The notes: generated by a model not told the origin, from the sequence alone. DNA of 35,792 nucleotides from Nitrososphaerales archaeon (GCA_029237525.1 JARBAU010000151.1:1-35792), one strand, 5' to 3'; numbered from the stretch's first letter, positions 26,122-34,787 are shown. Numbers and translations are program-made.

Positions 26122-27147
26122 TTGAATATCAACTCATTTCCCCAGGTAAAAGTCAACGATGACTTTGCATCCCACATTGAGGACAATCTAGGAGGACGAT
26201 TTAGTAATATATCAAAGAAGACTAATCCCAAATATCTTTATGATTACGAAGGCTCGCGACTATTTGAACAAATTTGTTTGCAACCAGAGTACTATTTGAC
26301 TCGAGCCGAGATCGAGATATTAAATAATTTTTCAACTGAAATTGCTAGTTTGTTCAAAGATTTTAATCAAATAGCGATAATAGAACTTGGTAGTGGGAGC
26401 TCCACTAAAACTAGGATCCTTTTGCAGCATTTTGTGAATATGAGGAATACAAAACAACTGTATTATTTTCCAGTGGATCTCTCCAACTCGATTTTAAAAG
26501 AAGCGATTAACAAGCTTCCAAATGAATTTCCTAGTATAGAAATTTTAGCAATACATTCCGACTATATTCAAGGGATCAGACTGGTCGAAGATGTCATTCT
26601 AAGTAAGGACATTGGTGCAACAGAGTCCTTTAATAAGCTTGTTATATTTCTTGGCTCAAGCATTGGTAACTTTGAACCTAATGAAGCTTCGGTGTTTCTT
26701 CGACAAATCCGCTCATCAATTGGGAATAATGCGAGCAATAAATTCTTGATTGGCTTCGATCTTCACAAAGACGCAGAAATTCTAGAAGCTGCGTACAATG
26801 ACAGGAAGGGCATCACCGCAAAATTTAATCTAAATATTCTAGCTAGGATAAATAGAGAATTGGGAGGAGAATTTGATCTAGATACATTTTACCATTCAGC
26901 ATTTTATAATTTTATGAAAGGAAGGGTAGAGATGCATTTAGTTTCGAAGATAGATCAGAATATTAAGATAAACAATCTCGGAAAAACAGTTACGTTTAAG
27001 AAGGGCGAGTCAATCCACACTGAAAACTCGTACAAATATTCAATCGATCAGATACGAGAATTAGCACAGAATAGTGGCTTTAAGGTGGAAAAGAATTTCA
27101 CCGATAAAAATGATTGGTTTGATTTGGTTCTTCTTTCAGCAATTTAA
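26122..27147 (+). CDS. egtD: EgtD-like histidine N-alpha-methyltransferase
   Basis: EgtD trimethylates histidine to hercynine with SAM, the first step of ergothioneine synthesis. The 341-aa protein has PKYLYDYEGSRLFEQICLQP followed by EYYLTRAEIEIL (substrate-domain signature), the SAM motif IIELGSGSSTKTRILL at about residues 86-101, VDLSNSILKEA, VIFLGSSIGNFEPNEA, GFDLHKDAEILEAAYND and, near residues 230-260, the NLNILARINRELGGEFD and YHSAFYNF segments that shape the histidine pocket. Length fits the family (about 320-345). Start TTG at 26122, with the frame closed just upstream. Divergent from egtB, which confirms the pathway. Closest-known relatives are bacterial or fungal, so transfer from bacteria is a reasonable inference. 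Confidence 0.93.
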   Translation: MNINSFPQVKVNDDFASHIEDNLGGRFSNISKKTNPKYLYDYEGSRLFEQICLQPEYYLTRAEIEILNNFSTEIASLFKDFNQIAIIELGSGSSTKTRILLQHFVNMRNTKQLYYFPVDLSNSILKEAINKLPNEFPSIEILAIHSDYIQGIRLVEDVILSKDIGATESFNKLVIFLGSSIGNFEPNEASVFLRQIRSSIGNNASNKFLIGFDLHKDAEILEAAYNDRKGITAKFNLNILARINRELGGEFDLDTFYHSAFYNFMKGRVEMHLVSKIDQNIKINNLGKTVTFKKGESIHTENSYKYSIDQIRELAQNSGFKVEKNFTDKNDWFDLVLLSAI

Positions 27148-28113
27148 GAAGTATAGAGGAACAAAGCAGAATTGGTGAATAATAAATAGTCACATTTTTG
27201 AATCAAGTTGGGTGTACCAAGTACATTACTCGGTAGATGTCATTTAGATAGCCTGTTACTTTGATTTTCAAAACAATCATTCTGATTTGCGCATTCTCGA
27301 TAGCTTGAAATATATCTCTTTATTGTTGTAGTCAGTTTTCATATTGCAATATTTATTTTTACAATATCCTGCATATCGAAAATTCCCGGGTTAGAAAGTA
27401 GTGTTATGTAATAAAAAAACGGCTGATGGGAGTCCGGGTTTAAAAATTGAAGAATTAGAATTAGAAAATTTTTAGGTAGTTGTGAAGATTAATAATAAGA
27501 CAAACCGTAAATATGAACTATCAACTAGATTAAAATAATCCAGAAAAATTATAATTGTACACTAATTATCTTTATTCACTTGTTGCACTTGTATTAGAGG
27601 TCTAATTTAATACGCAGGTGAAATTTTTTGTCTTAGTACTAATTGTTCAGCATTCATTACCTTCGCATATAAATCCGAATGCATCGAAATTCTTAATTGT
27701 GCGTATATCTATATAATAACAAAGTTAGAAGTGCTTTCTTTTATGTGTAGAGTACTATGCGTAACCATACAATACGTCTCGAGACGGTTTTGTCAAGTTG
27801 GTTAATGAAAATCAATTCGATATTTTTTAACGCACAGAAATGTAAAACAACAATATCGCAGTGACTATGTCTTTGAACTAAGAGTTCATACATTAATAGG
27901 CTAAATGGAAAATAAACCAAATTCGTTCCGAAGGTTAAGCGTTGGTAGCTACCAAACTCCATTTGTTGGAGCGTCCAACCTTCAGAAAAGAGATTCCTAT
28001 AAATCCCTACATTTAATGGTTATTATTGATATAAAAAGTTTATCCAATATTTACATAGATAAATTTATAATCACATATTTGACGTCATATCGATAAGTTC
28101 CAGAATCTCGATG
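27148..28113. other. long intergenic stretch with palindromes, no gene
   Basis: No intact or decayed gene was recognised. It contains a perfect 12-bp palindrome CGTCTCGAGACG at 27775-27786, a candidate three-stem fold at 27931-27982, and ordinary AT-rich sequence. A piece near 27422-27440 (CGGCTGATGGGAGTCCGGGTTT) faintly recalls tRNA arms, but no pairing completes it. Confidence 0.4.
27931..27982. other. candidate three-stem structured element
   Basis: Outer stem AAGGTT (27931-27936) pairs with AACCTT (27977-27982). Inside lie two hairpins: the perfect 14-bp palindrome TTGGTAGCTACCAA (27942-27955), which folds as a 5-bp stem with AGCT loop, and CTCCA (27957-27961) with TGGAG (27967-27971). 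Together they form a small three-way junction. As RNA it would fold on either strand. The stems are short and no covariation data are available, so this could be chance. No RNA family was recognised. Confidence 0.25.
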
Positions 28114-29020
28114 TTATCCTTCTATCTGGATTTTTTGCATGAGTAATTTTGAACTTCTTTTCAAAGACTGAATTAATCTCTTGCAGAATAAGCTGTGAGT
28201 AAGTAAGGTCTATGATTACCACATCAATAGGTAGGGCATTCATACCAAAAGTAATAGTCCATGCATGTAGCTCAAACACGCCTGTTACACCCTTTATTTG
28301 GAGTACTGCTTTTTTACTTCCTCGTGAGACAAATTTGCAGGAACACCCTCCATAAGTAAATCGATCACATTCTTAATGATGGAAATCCCTAGGGATCATA
28401 AATAACGCTACTCCAAATGCCTATTAGGGGATTTGCCAAGTAAAAATTTGTAGTTAGCATTATCACGCCAGCAACTAGAATACCAACTGAACCTAAAGTG
28501 CCACTAAGCAATTCCAAATAAACTGTTCGTATATTCAAATTTTGTAAATCTTCCGGTTGGTGTTGATAGCTATGGTATTTGTTGGAATGGAATGTGCATC
28601 AGAATGGGATAGTAGGCTCATTCCAGCAAAATTCACCGCGATTCCTATCGTGGAAATTACTATAAAAGGAAGTCCTGGAACTTCTGGTGGCTCAAATAGG
28701 TGTCTAAATCCTTCATAACGAATATAGATTGAAAGGAGAACGAAGATGAGGCTATTCAGAAGTGATGCGAGTAATTCCATCCTGTAATAACCGAATGTCC
28801 TTTATGGCGGGTCAGATTTTTGAGTAAAGTTGATGGCGTACAGTGCTAGAACAATTGCCCCGACATTAGCTAACGTATTACCAGCTTCAGAAAATAGTGA
28901 TAGGCCATCTGTGACTACGACAGTAAGTGAAGCAGCTGCTAATTACGCTGAATTAAGAAAAAGCACGATTCTGAATCGGGCCTGCCTTGTCAGCTGATCA
29001 AGCTTCAAGGGTATTAGCAT
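28114..29020 (-). pseudogene. decayed cation diffusion facilitator (Zn/Co/Cd efflux) gene
   Basis: Read from ATG 29020, the frame gives MLIPLKLDQLTRQARFRIVL, a TAA (28943-28945), then LFSEAGNTLANVGAIVLALY, a second TAA (28802-28804), then RTFGYYRMELLASLLNSLIF and PPEVPGLPFIVISTIGIAVN. After a frameshift in a His-containing loop (about 28555) it resumes NLNIRTVYLELLSGTLGSVG, stops again, and further shifts lead to DLLMEGVPANLSHEEVKK, VLQIKGVTGVFELHAWTI and QLILQEINSVFEKKFKITHA, ending HAKIQIEG-stop at 28114 if one A of a poly-A run is skipped. The total of about 300 codons, six hydrophobic segments and a cytoplasmic end match CDF exporters. The metal sites in helices 2 and 5 are also mutated (NxxxN, SGTLG). 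Clearly non-functional. Confidence 0.88.
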
Positions 29021-29409
29021 TCGCGAGATTGAAAGGTATTTTAGAAAAAATATAATATTACCGCTGATTTGTTATATTATTGGTTGGTTGGTTGCTAAGT
29101 TGTAATGAAAATTTGATAGCTATGAAGCGAATTCCAATAGGCAACAAAAGTAAATTTTAAGCGCTCGTTTATTAGAGATAATCATCCATTATTTGATATT
29201 ATTATATCTTCACCTCAATGGGATGAGAAATATCGAAATTCATCTTCAACTTTTTTGTTCTTATAGACATAACTTTGTTTAGCATTACCAGGTCAGTCAG
29301 GTGCCAAATATTTTTTAATTATTGTATTAATTATCTACGTTCCATTTTGCTGATTACATTTGCTAACATTATGCCAGGATTCAGTTAATCCAGATTTAAC
29401 AATTCAGTC
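29021..29409. other. intergenic stretch, relic promoter and short repeat
   Basis: Contains a TATA-like run (minus strand ATTATATTTTTTC near 29045-29060) about 30-40 bases upstream of the decayed CDF start, probably its old promoter, and a TTGG-TTGG-TTGG microrepeat near 29084-29095. No gene seen. Confidence 0.4.
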
Positions 29410-29937
29410 TTAAGGCTGAATTGTTTGTCCAAGATTGAGCTTTACGTTAAGAGGATTTGAGAAGTTTGCTGTCTTTGAAGAATCAGTAAATATCACAGAC
29501 GCAGTTATGTTCTTGATTTTGCTATCAGTCAGGGTAGTCGCCAGCTGTGCCTTGCCACCGGTGGCATTAATTTTCAAGCCTCCAGGAAATGATGTCGTCT
29601 TTAAGAGGGTTCCATTAGGCGCAAAGACTTTCATCATCGCATTTTGGGCCATATTTATTGTACTAGCTGACGGCATTACAGAATACAATACAATAACCTT
29701 AACTTGATGTGACTTGCTATTGTTAGTAAGCGGAGAAAAATGGGCATAATTCAACTTTATTGATATTGGTTTTGCTTGGTCGACCGCATAAGCTACACTA
29801 CTAACAGAATCTATGCCATCAAATTTTGTCAAATATGGCAGCAGTACCGTTAATACTAAAGATATTAGTGTCAGAGCTGCGATTAGTTTGACAATTCCAA
29901 GTTTTCCATTATTCCTTACCCCAGCATGTAGATCCAT
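29410..29937 (-). CDS. secreted or anchored beta-rich protein, unknown function
   Basis: The 175-aa product has a short basic head, a hydrophobic helix (about residues 17-36, LIAALTLISLVLTVLLPYL), and a mature part with alternating strands, no cysteine, and several sequons (NNS, NGT, NAT, NIT). The pattern QVKVIVLYSVMPS, then MMKVFAPNGTLLKTTSFPGG, then ASVIFTDSSKTANFSNPLNV suggests an immunoglobulin-like or similar beta-sandwich outside the cell. Comparable single-domain secreted proteins are common in soil ammonia-oxidising archaea. ATG at 29937. Function unknown. Confidence 0.65.
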   Translation of the reverse strand: MDLHAGVRNNGKLGIVKLIAALTLISLVLTVLLPYLTKFDGIDSVSSVAYAVDQAKPISIKLNYAHFSPLTNNSKSHQVKVIVLYSVMPSASTINMAQNAMMKVFAPNGTLLKTTSFPGGLKINATGGKAQLATTLTDSKIKNITASVIFTDSSKTANFSNPLNVKLNLGQTIQP

Positions 29938-30339
29938 CCTTATTGTTAGATGATCCAGAAATATATTAAATTAGCTGAAGCTGACACTCAATGCTATTCT
30001 ATCTAACGATGATTGTCAAAATACATCTTGTCAAATTAGCTAGCTCTTAAAGTGTTAAACGAGTCGACAAATCCGATTGATTTCTCAGTCCAGATTTAAT
30101 CCGAAGAAGCATGCTGAAATTCAGTAATGTTTCTTGATTCTCACTGCCATACAAACATTTGATTATCTTAATAACTCAACACGCGTTTAAGAACTTTCTA
30201 GATAGTCCTTAAGCATTTAGAGAAATTTCCAAAAGAGAACATTTATTCGTAGATTTCGTAGATTATTGAATAGAATACAAAGATTTCATACTGCTTACAT
30301 ATTATAAAAACACCTGTAGCTTTCAGCGCGAGGCAGAGA
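29938..30339. other. intergenic stretch between divergent genes
   Basis: Holds the promoters of a minus-strand and a plus-strand secreted-protein gene. A TATA-like ACATATTATAAAAAC at about 30297-30311 lies some 29-43 bases upstream of TTG 30340. No gene seen. Confidence 0.45.
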
Positions 30340-31419
30340 TTGTCAAATAAATGTTTTTTACAGTATTTGTGTATGATAGCAATTTTTCTACCTGTTTATT
30401 TTTCATTTGATGTCATACCAAACCTACACGGAATGAAAGTTGTCAAATTTAGTGCATTTGATACGATTTCCAGTTATACCGGTCCAGTCAATGTAACTAT
30501 GATATCGTCTAGAATATATCCCTCTATAGGTCAACTTCTTTACGCTGTACACTATTTGCCATCATACATAAATCCCATGATGTTTGATAGTAATTTACAA
30601 GGGTTTTACGACAAATTCGGAGTTCTAAAAATATATCCTACAAGCCATGACGGTGAAGAATGGTATATGAACATGACTGCACCCAACAATGATACACGAT
30701 TTGATATTGCCCATGATGAACGATATGATAAGAAATCAATCTTGACAGATAACAGAGATGGATCATGGAAGGAACAATCACCTCAAGTTAGGTTGGACGT
30801 ATTCACGTCTGAAGGTTACAACGAAAGCAAGATTGCTACGTTTAATCAGACGGAATTGTCTTCTAAGGGCTATATGCAATCACATAGGGACTGGAAAAAT
30901 GTAGAAATGACAGGGTTTGTAAAATATAACGAGGGCAAAAGTGAGAAGGATCACCCCGATCAATTTACATGGTATGCAAGAGGCGGGGATCACGAAACCT
31001 CAGATAAGGGATGTGAAGGGTCTGCATATAAGGGACAACTCTCATTTAATGGCGATAGTAGATTCGCAAAGGAACAGTATTTTGTGAATTACGATTTTAC
31101 TGATACAAAGGTAAACGTGACTTCCCCACTAAAAGGAAAATGGTTTGGATTCAAGTTTGTTGTGTATAATATTCAGTTAAAAAATGACAGTACGTACCCA
31201 AAAATGGAAAACTGGATTAATGAAAATGCTGACGGTGTGACTTGGAAAAAGGTGGATGAGAAAATAGACAATGGCGGATGGGGTACTAAAGGTCATCATT
31301 GCATGGGTTCGCCTGATGAAATCATTACCTGGGGAGGGCCAATCGCTGTATTTAGGTGGGACAATGCAAAAGACGTGGACATAAAAGACTTTAGTGTACG
31401 AGAGATTCAAAGTAAATGA
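30340..31419 (+). CDS. secreted protein, paralogue of the one at 32832-33815
   Basis: The 359-aa protein has an N-terminal hydrophobic segment (about residues 7-23) and a longer linker than its paralogue. From about residue 92 it aligns by eye with the gene at 32832: FGVLKIYPT, EEWYMNMTAPNNDTRFD, DGSWKEQSPQVRLDV, WKNVEMTGFVKY, FTWYARGGDHE, CEGSAYKG, GKWFGFKFVVYNIQ, KMENWINENADGVTWKKVDE, DNGGWG and DFSVREI at the end. The aromatic-rich beta pattern resembles a concanavalin-type jelly roll that binds or cuts sugars, but I see no certain catalytic motif. The start is TTG at 30340. The role at the cell surface is unknown. Confidence 0.72.
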   Translation: MSNKCFLQYLCMIAIFLPVYFSFDVIPNLHGMKVVKFSAFDTISSYTGPVNVTMISSRIYPSIGQLLYAVHYLPSYINPMMFDSNLQGFYDKFGVLKIYPTSHDGEEWYMNMTAPNNDTRFDIAHDERYDKKSILTDNRDGSWKEQSPQVRLDVFTSEGYNESKIATFNQTELSSKGYMQSHRDWKNVEMTGFVKYNEGKSEKDHPDQFTWYARGGDHETSDKGCEGSAYKGQLSFNGDSRFAKEQYFVNYDFTDTKVNVTSPLKGKWFGFKFVVYNIQLKNDSTYPKMENWINENADGVTWKKVDEKIDNGGWGTKGHHCMGSPDEIITWGGPIAVFRWDNAKDVDIKDFSVREIQSK

Positions 31420-31680
31420 AGTTCCATTAGTTATCTGCGAATTTGTGCCTAAGGGGACAGAATCCCGAAGTGCTTTTAGATCAACATGCATCACGTATTA
31501 GCAACGATTTGGACGTTTAGTTATAGCATTTCAGATTTCTGAATTCTGGTAATCAAGGGGCCACCGTTGGAATTTAATGTCATAAATCTTCGAGTCCATA
31601 ACTGATTTCAGGATTATCAGACACAATTTATTAGCTAAATCCAAATATGAGTAGATCAAAATTTGAACCATTACTGGTAT

Positions 31681-32559
31681 CTATTGGGAGACATTTCTCT
31701 TAAGGAAAGCAATTGTTTTTTGCCAAGCGTCTGCAGTTTCTTTAGGAGCATAATTCTGGTTAGAGGGATTCGCAAAAGCATGACCTAACCCTTTGTAGAT
31801 AAGAATTTCATTACTTATCTTATCGGAATCCAGAACCGCTTTAAATTTATTTATTAAAGGTAAGGGATTGGCTTGATCTTTATCTCCAAAGATTCCTAGT
31901 AACGGCCATTTAATCTTTGACAGCTGCTGGGAGTCAGTAATCAATGGTGTTCCGTAATAAAGTATCGTAGCGACGAGTGGATGATTTTGACTGTTTAATG
32001 CCAACTGCAATGATTGTCCCCCACCAAAACACCATCCAATTGATGCAATTTTAGTAGGATCCACGAATGGAAGAGAGCTTAAATATTTAACAGCTGATCG
32101 TAGATTATTTGTTGCTTCTGATTGATTATTACGAACAGCAGTAGATAGTAATCTGGCTTGATCATTATTTGTAGCTGTTTGACCATTGAATAAATCTACA
32201 GCTAATACTGCGTATCCTTGTTTCGCAAGTGTATTCGCCATATCTTTGATATAGCTATTCAATCCACGATTTTCGTGAATCATGATTACTCCAGGGACTT
32301 TTTTGCTTGTACTGCTAATCGAATTGGGGTAGACTAGATATCCGGAGGAATTATCGAAATAGTTAATCATTTTTTTTATTACTAAACCCTGTGCATTGGA
32401 CGCATTAGTAGAATTAGAATACAACGCAGATATCGCTGCAGCGTTGGTCTGAGCTGAGGCTGAAGGGATCGTATTAAAATTTCCAATTGTAGTACTCAGA
32501 AGCATACTTGCAAAGATGACGAAGCAAAATGTAGAAAAAATCGGAAAAGATCCTGTCAT
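31681..32559 (-). CDS. secreted dienelactone hydrolase-family alpha/beta hydrolase
   Basis: The 292-aa protein has a signal peptide (hydrophobic residues 5-25, likely cut near ASAQ at 34-37) and a full dienelactone hydrolase fold. It shows VIMIHENRGLNSYIKDMA (E96 in HENRG, the Glu that primes the nucleophile), YAVLAVDLFNG, SIGWCFGGGQSLQLAL (nucleophile C177 in GxCxGG), GIFGDKDQANP (acid D226 or D228) and GLGHAFANPS (H260). The Cys-Asp-His triad is intact, so it should be active. Family members open lactones or hydrolyse small esters; the extracellular substrate is unknown. It lies between two paralogous secreted proteins on the opposite strand. ATG at 32559. Confidence 0.9.
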   Translation of the reverse strand: MTGSFPIFSTFCFVIFASMLLSTTIGNFNTIPSASAQTNAAAISALYSNSTNASNAQGLVIKKMINYFDNSSGYLVYPNSISSTSKKVPGVIMIHENRGLNSYIKDMANTLAKQGYAVLAVDLFNGQTATNNDQARLLSTAVRNNQSEATNNLRSAVKYLSSLPFVDPTKIASIGWCFGGGQSLQLALNSQNHPLVATILYYGTPLITDSQQLSKIKWPLLGIFGDKDQANPLPLINKFKAVLDSDKISNEILIYKGLGHAFANPSNQNYAPKETADAWQKTIAFLKRNVSQ

Positions 32560-32831
32560 TACTTCTTAAGTATCATAATCACTATATAACATTATTTCTG
32601 GCTCTATATGTAGGACTAATTTGAACATTAAACTAATACTAATACGTATTATTAATTGAAGGAATCTTCACTACTACGAATATGATTTATAGTACAGTTC
32701 GTGGATGAATTCTACGGCTATATATTTAGAGAGAGGAGCATACGTATAGCAGGTGACATAAAAATTCTGACTCATAGAAACTAATCTTCAAGAATTCTTA
32801 TATTAGGTAGAATTGAACAATAGTATGATTT

Positions 32832-33815
32832 ATGCTTTTCAAATCTATGGTTGTAATGGCTTTCTTTATAACTTCATTTGTTGCAATGATAGCATTACAA
32901 TACCACTTACAGCTCGAAAAGATTGAGCCATTTTCTATATTTGACCTACAATTCGTAACTGCAGACTCAAAATCATCGTCTGTTCATAACACAACTAACA
33001 GCACCAATAGCAAACATACTCATAGCGACAAATTTGGGATAAGGGAATTATACCCTACCAAACTTGGAGGGAGAGAATGGTATGTTAACATGACCAATCC
33101 TAAGAACGATACCCTACTTTCGTTCACATTCGACGCTCCAATTAATAGAGAGAAAGATGGCTCATGGCAGATAACAAATCCAAAGGTTAGAATGAACGTT
33201 GAGACTCCTACAGGCATGGAACCTTGGAAGAATGTTGAGATCACAGGGTACGCTAAAGTAATATCAGTAAATGCCTCTAAGAACAGTAGCGACAACAATA
33301 AGACCAATTCTGCAAATCAAGATTACAGCCAAACTCTTAACGACATTGCTTGGTATGCTAGGAGTGGAAGACACAATAGTGAAACTCCATGTGAAGGTAC
33401 TGCACTAATAGGAGGAATCCATACTGATGGAAGTGTTGGATGGAAAAAGAGCATTTGGTTCACTGGCGGATACACAGATGAAAGAGCACTAAATAAGGTG
33501 ACAAAGCCTCTATTGGGCAGATGGATCGGTTGGAAAGTGGTGATATACAACATCAATAACAATACCGCGGTTAAAATGGAATCATACATAGATGAGAATA
33601 ATACCAACCATTGGAAGAAAGTAACTGGCTTTGTTGACAACGGTGGATGGTATGCCAACACTGATGACGTTACTTTTTTTAGTGCCGGATGTGGGAAGCC
33701 AAAGGACTATGTGATTACAAATCCAGGAGACTTTGTAACCTTCAGAACAGATAACATTATCTGGAATTTCAAAAATCTAAGTGTTAGGGAAATTAAACCT
33801 CCCGAGCCGCATTAA
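32832..33815 (+). CDS. secreted protein, paralogue of the one at 30340-31419
   Basis: The 327-aa product has a signal-like hydrophobic head (about residues 5-22), a Ser/Thr/Asn-rich linker, and the shared domain: FGIRELYPTKLGGREWYVNM, then NPKNDTLLSF, DGSWQITNPKVRMNV, WKNVEITGYAKV, IAWYARSGRHN, CEGTALIGGIHTDGSVGWKK, GRWIGWKVVIYNIN, KMESYIDENNTNHWKKV, DNGGWY and NLSVREI. Two conserved cysteines (CEG and the AGCGKP region) may form a disulfide. Many aromatic residues and sequons fit a surface beta-sandwich that could bind carbohydrate, but no catalytic motif is certain. Start ATG at 32832; an internal ATG at residue 6 is possible. Confidence 0.75.
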   Translation: MLFKSMVVMAFFITSFVAMIALQYHLQLEKIEPFSIFDLQFVTADSKSSSVHNTTNSTNSKHTHSDKFGIRELYPTKLGGREWYVNMTNPKNDTLLSFTFDAPINREKDGSWQITNPKVRMNVETPTGMEPWKNVEITGYAKVISVNASKNSSDNNKTNSANQDYSQTLNDIAWYARSGRHNSETPCEGTALIGGIHTDGSVGWKKSIWFTGGYTDERALNKVTKPLLGRWIGWKVVIYNINNNTAVKMESYIDENNTNHWKKVTGFVDNGGWYANTDDVTFFSAGCGKPKDYVITNPGDFVTFRTDNIIWNFKNLSVREIKPPEPH

Positions 33816-33843
33816 TCCTTAATAAAGTATTCCTATCGTGTCG

Positions 33844-33861
33844 GGGCCCGTTAAGTTAAGC
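33844..33861. repeat. left terminal inverted repeat of the IS6-like element
   Basis: GGGCCCGTTAAGTTAAGC, matched in inverted orientation by 34541-34558 with two mismatches. Confidence 0.85.
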
Positions 33862-33890
33862 TTTTTAACCTCTCATAATTCGTATTAGAT

Positions 33891-34520
33891 TCATAAATTT
33901 AATATGTAGATGTCTGCATAATGCATGAACACCAACAGACTGAGCCAATTGTGTAAGTGACAATTCATATTCAAGTTTGTGTTTGCATGGACAGTAATCA
34001 TTAAAAGCTTCAATTCATTGAAATACCTAATTGTTTTTTCTATGATACTTTTTTCAAAAAATGAAGTAGGTGTTTTAGACCAAGATAAGAACATGCTTTA
34101 AGATACCATGATCCACCATCTGAATATACAGTATGCATACCATAGACTTTGAGCAATGGTCTCATGAATGAATCAGCAGCTAGCATATTCCTATGTCTTG
34201 AGATGTATACTGCAAGAACTTGCTTATGTACAGGGTATAAGGCTACCCATAATTATGCATAGTCTGAACCAATCTGCAGCATGGATTCATCTATAATAAA
34301 GGCAGTAACCCTGGTTCGTTTCAGGTAGAATTTATTTGAATGAAATAACTGTATCCAATTCCATACAGCAATATGACTTCTCTTTTTCTACAATTGGATC
34401 TAAAGCCTTTGCAGTACTTCTGAAACTCAGTCCTAGGAGGTATAAGTACAATGCATACATGATTAGTCCTGTGGATGTTCTCTTCCGATGGAAAATTAAT
34501 ATAGACAATAGAAGAGACAT
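33891..34520 (-). pseudogene. broken IS6/IS240-type DDE transposase
   Basis: From ATG 34520 the frame reads RKRTSTGLIMYALYLYLLGL and SFRSTAKALDPIV, the usual start of archaeal IS6-type transposases. After a shift it continues RSHIAVWNWIQLFH, then TAFIIDESMLQIGSDYA (first catalytic Asp), a TAA, LWVALYPVHKQVLAVYISRH, RNMLAADSFM, and VYSDGGSWYLKACSYLGLKH (second Asp). Another shift leads to FEKSIIEKTIRYF (catalytic Glu) and DYCPCKHKLEYELS in yet another frame. About 630 nt overall, the normal transposase length, but with at least three frameshifts and one in-frame stop. It cannot make an active enzyme. Confidence 0.85.
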
Positions 34521-34540
34521 TGATAGATAAAGCTGTTTCG

Positions 34541-34558
34541 GCTTAACTTAACAGGGCC
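34541..34558. repeat. right terminal inverted repeat of the IS6-like element
   Basis: GCTTAACTTAACAGGGCC; its reverse complement pairs with 33844-33861. The direct flanks show a degenerate 8-bp duplication. Confidence 0.85.
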
Positions 34559-34787
34559 TCACGTCGAATAGATAATACTATATGGTCTATATAGGATCGC
34601 TAATTGACATGAAAGCAGGACAAACGGATAATGATAAGGAGTAATTGCGAGAGACGAAGCAATACAGGGTCTGAGATTTATTAATTCCTACGACAAAGGT
34701 CTAAATTCTGGTACTCTATCTCATGTGATCGGTACTAACTCTTCAGTGACGACCAAAAAGTTATGAATTTAATCATACGCTAATAAT

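Larger units (their letters stand above)
33844..34558 (-). mobile_element. dead IS6-like insertion element
   Basis: Terminal inverted repeats of 18 bp match at 16 positions: GGGCCCGTTAAGTTAAGC at the left end and GGCCCTGTTAAGTTAAGC (reverse complement) at the right end. Outside them TCGTGTCG (33836-33843) and TCACGTCG (34559-34566) match at 6 of 8 positions, an eroded 8-bp target duplication as made by IS6-family elements. The interior carries a broken DDE transposase reading on the minus strand. At 715 bp its size fits archaeal IS6/IS240-type elements. Confidence 0.85.

Noticed and set aside
27415-27450. Segment resembling tRNA variable and T arms (GGGAGTCCGGGTTTAAAA)
   Set aside because: The 3' side does not pair with CCGGG and no cloverleaf is possible.
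34600-34765. Two short plus-strand frames (MVYIGSLIDMKAGQ... and ARDEAIQGLRFINSYDKG...) that could join by a frameshift
   Set aside because: They look mildly coding-like, but no family is recognised and the second has no start codon; left uncalled.
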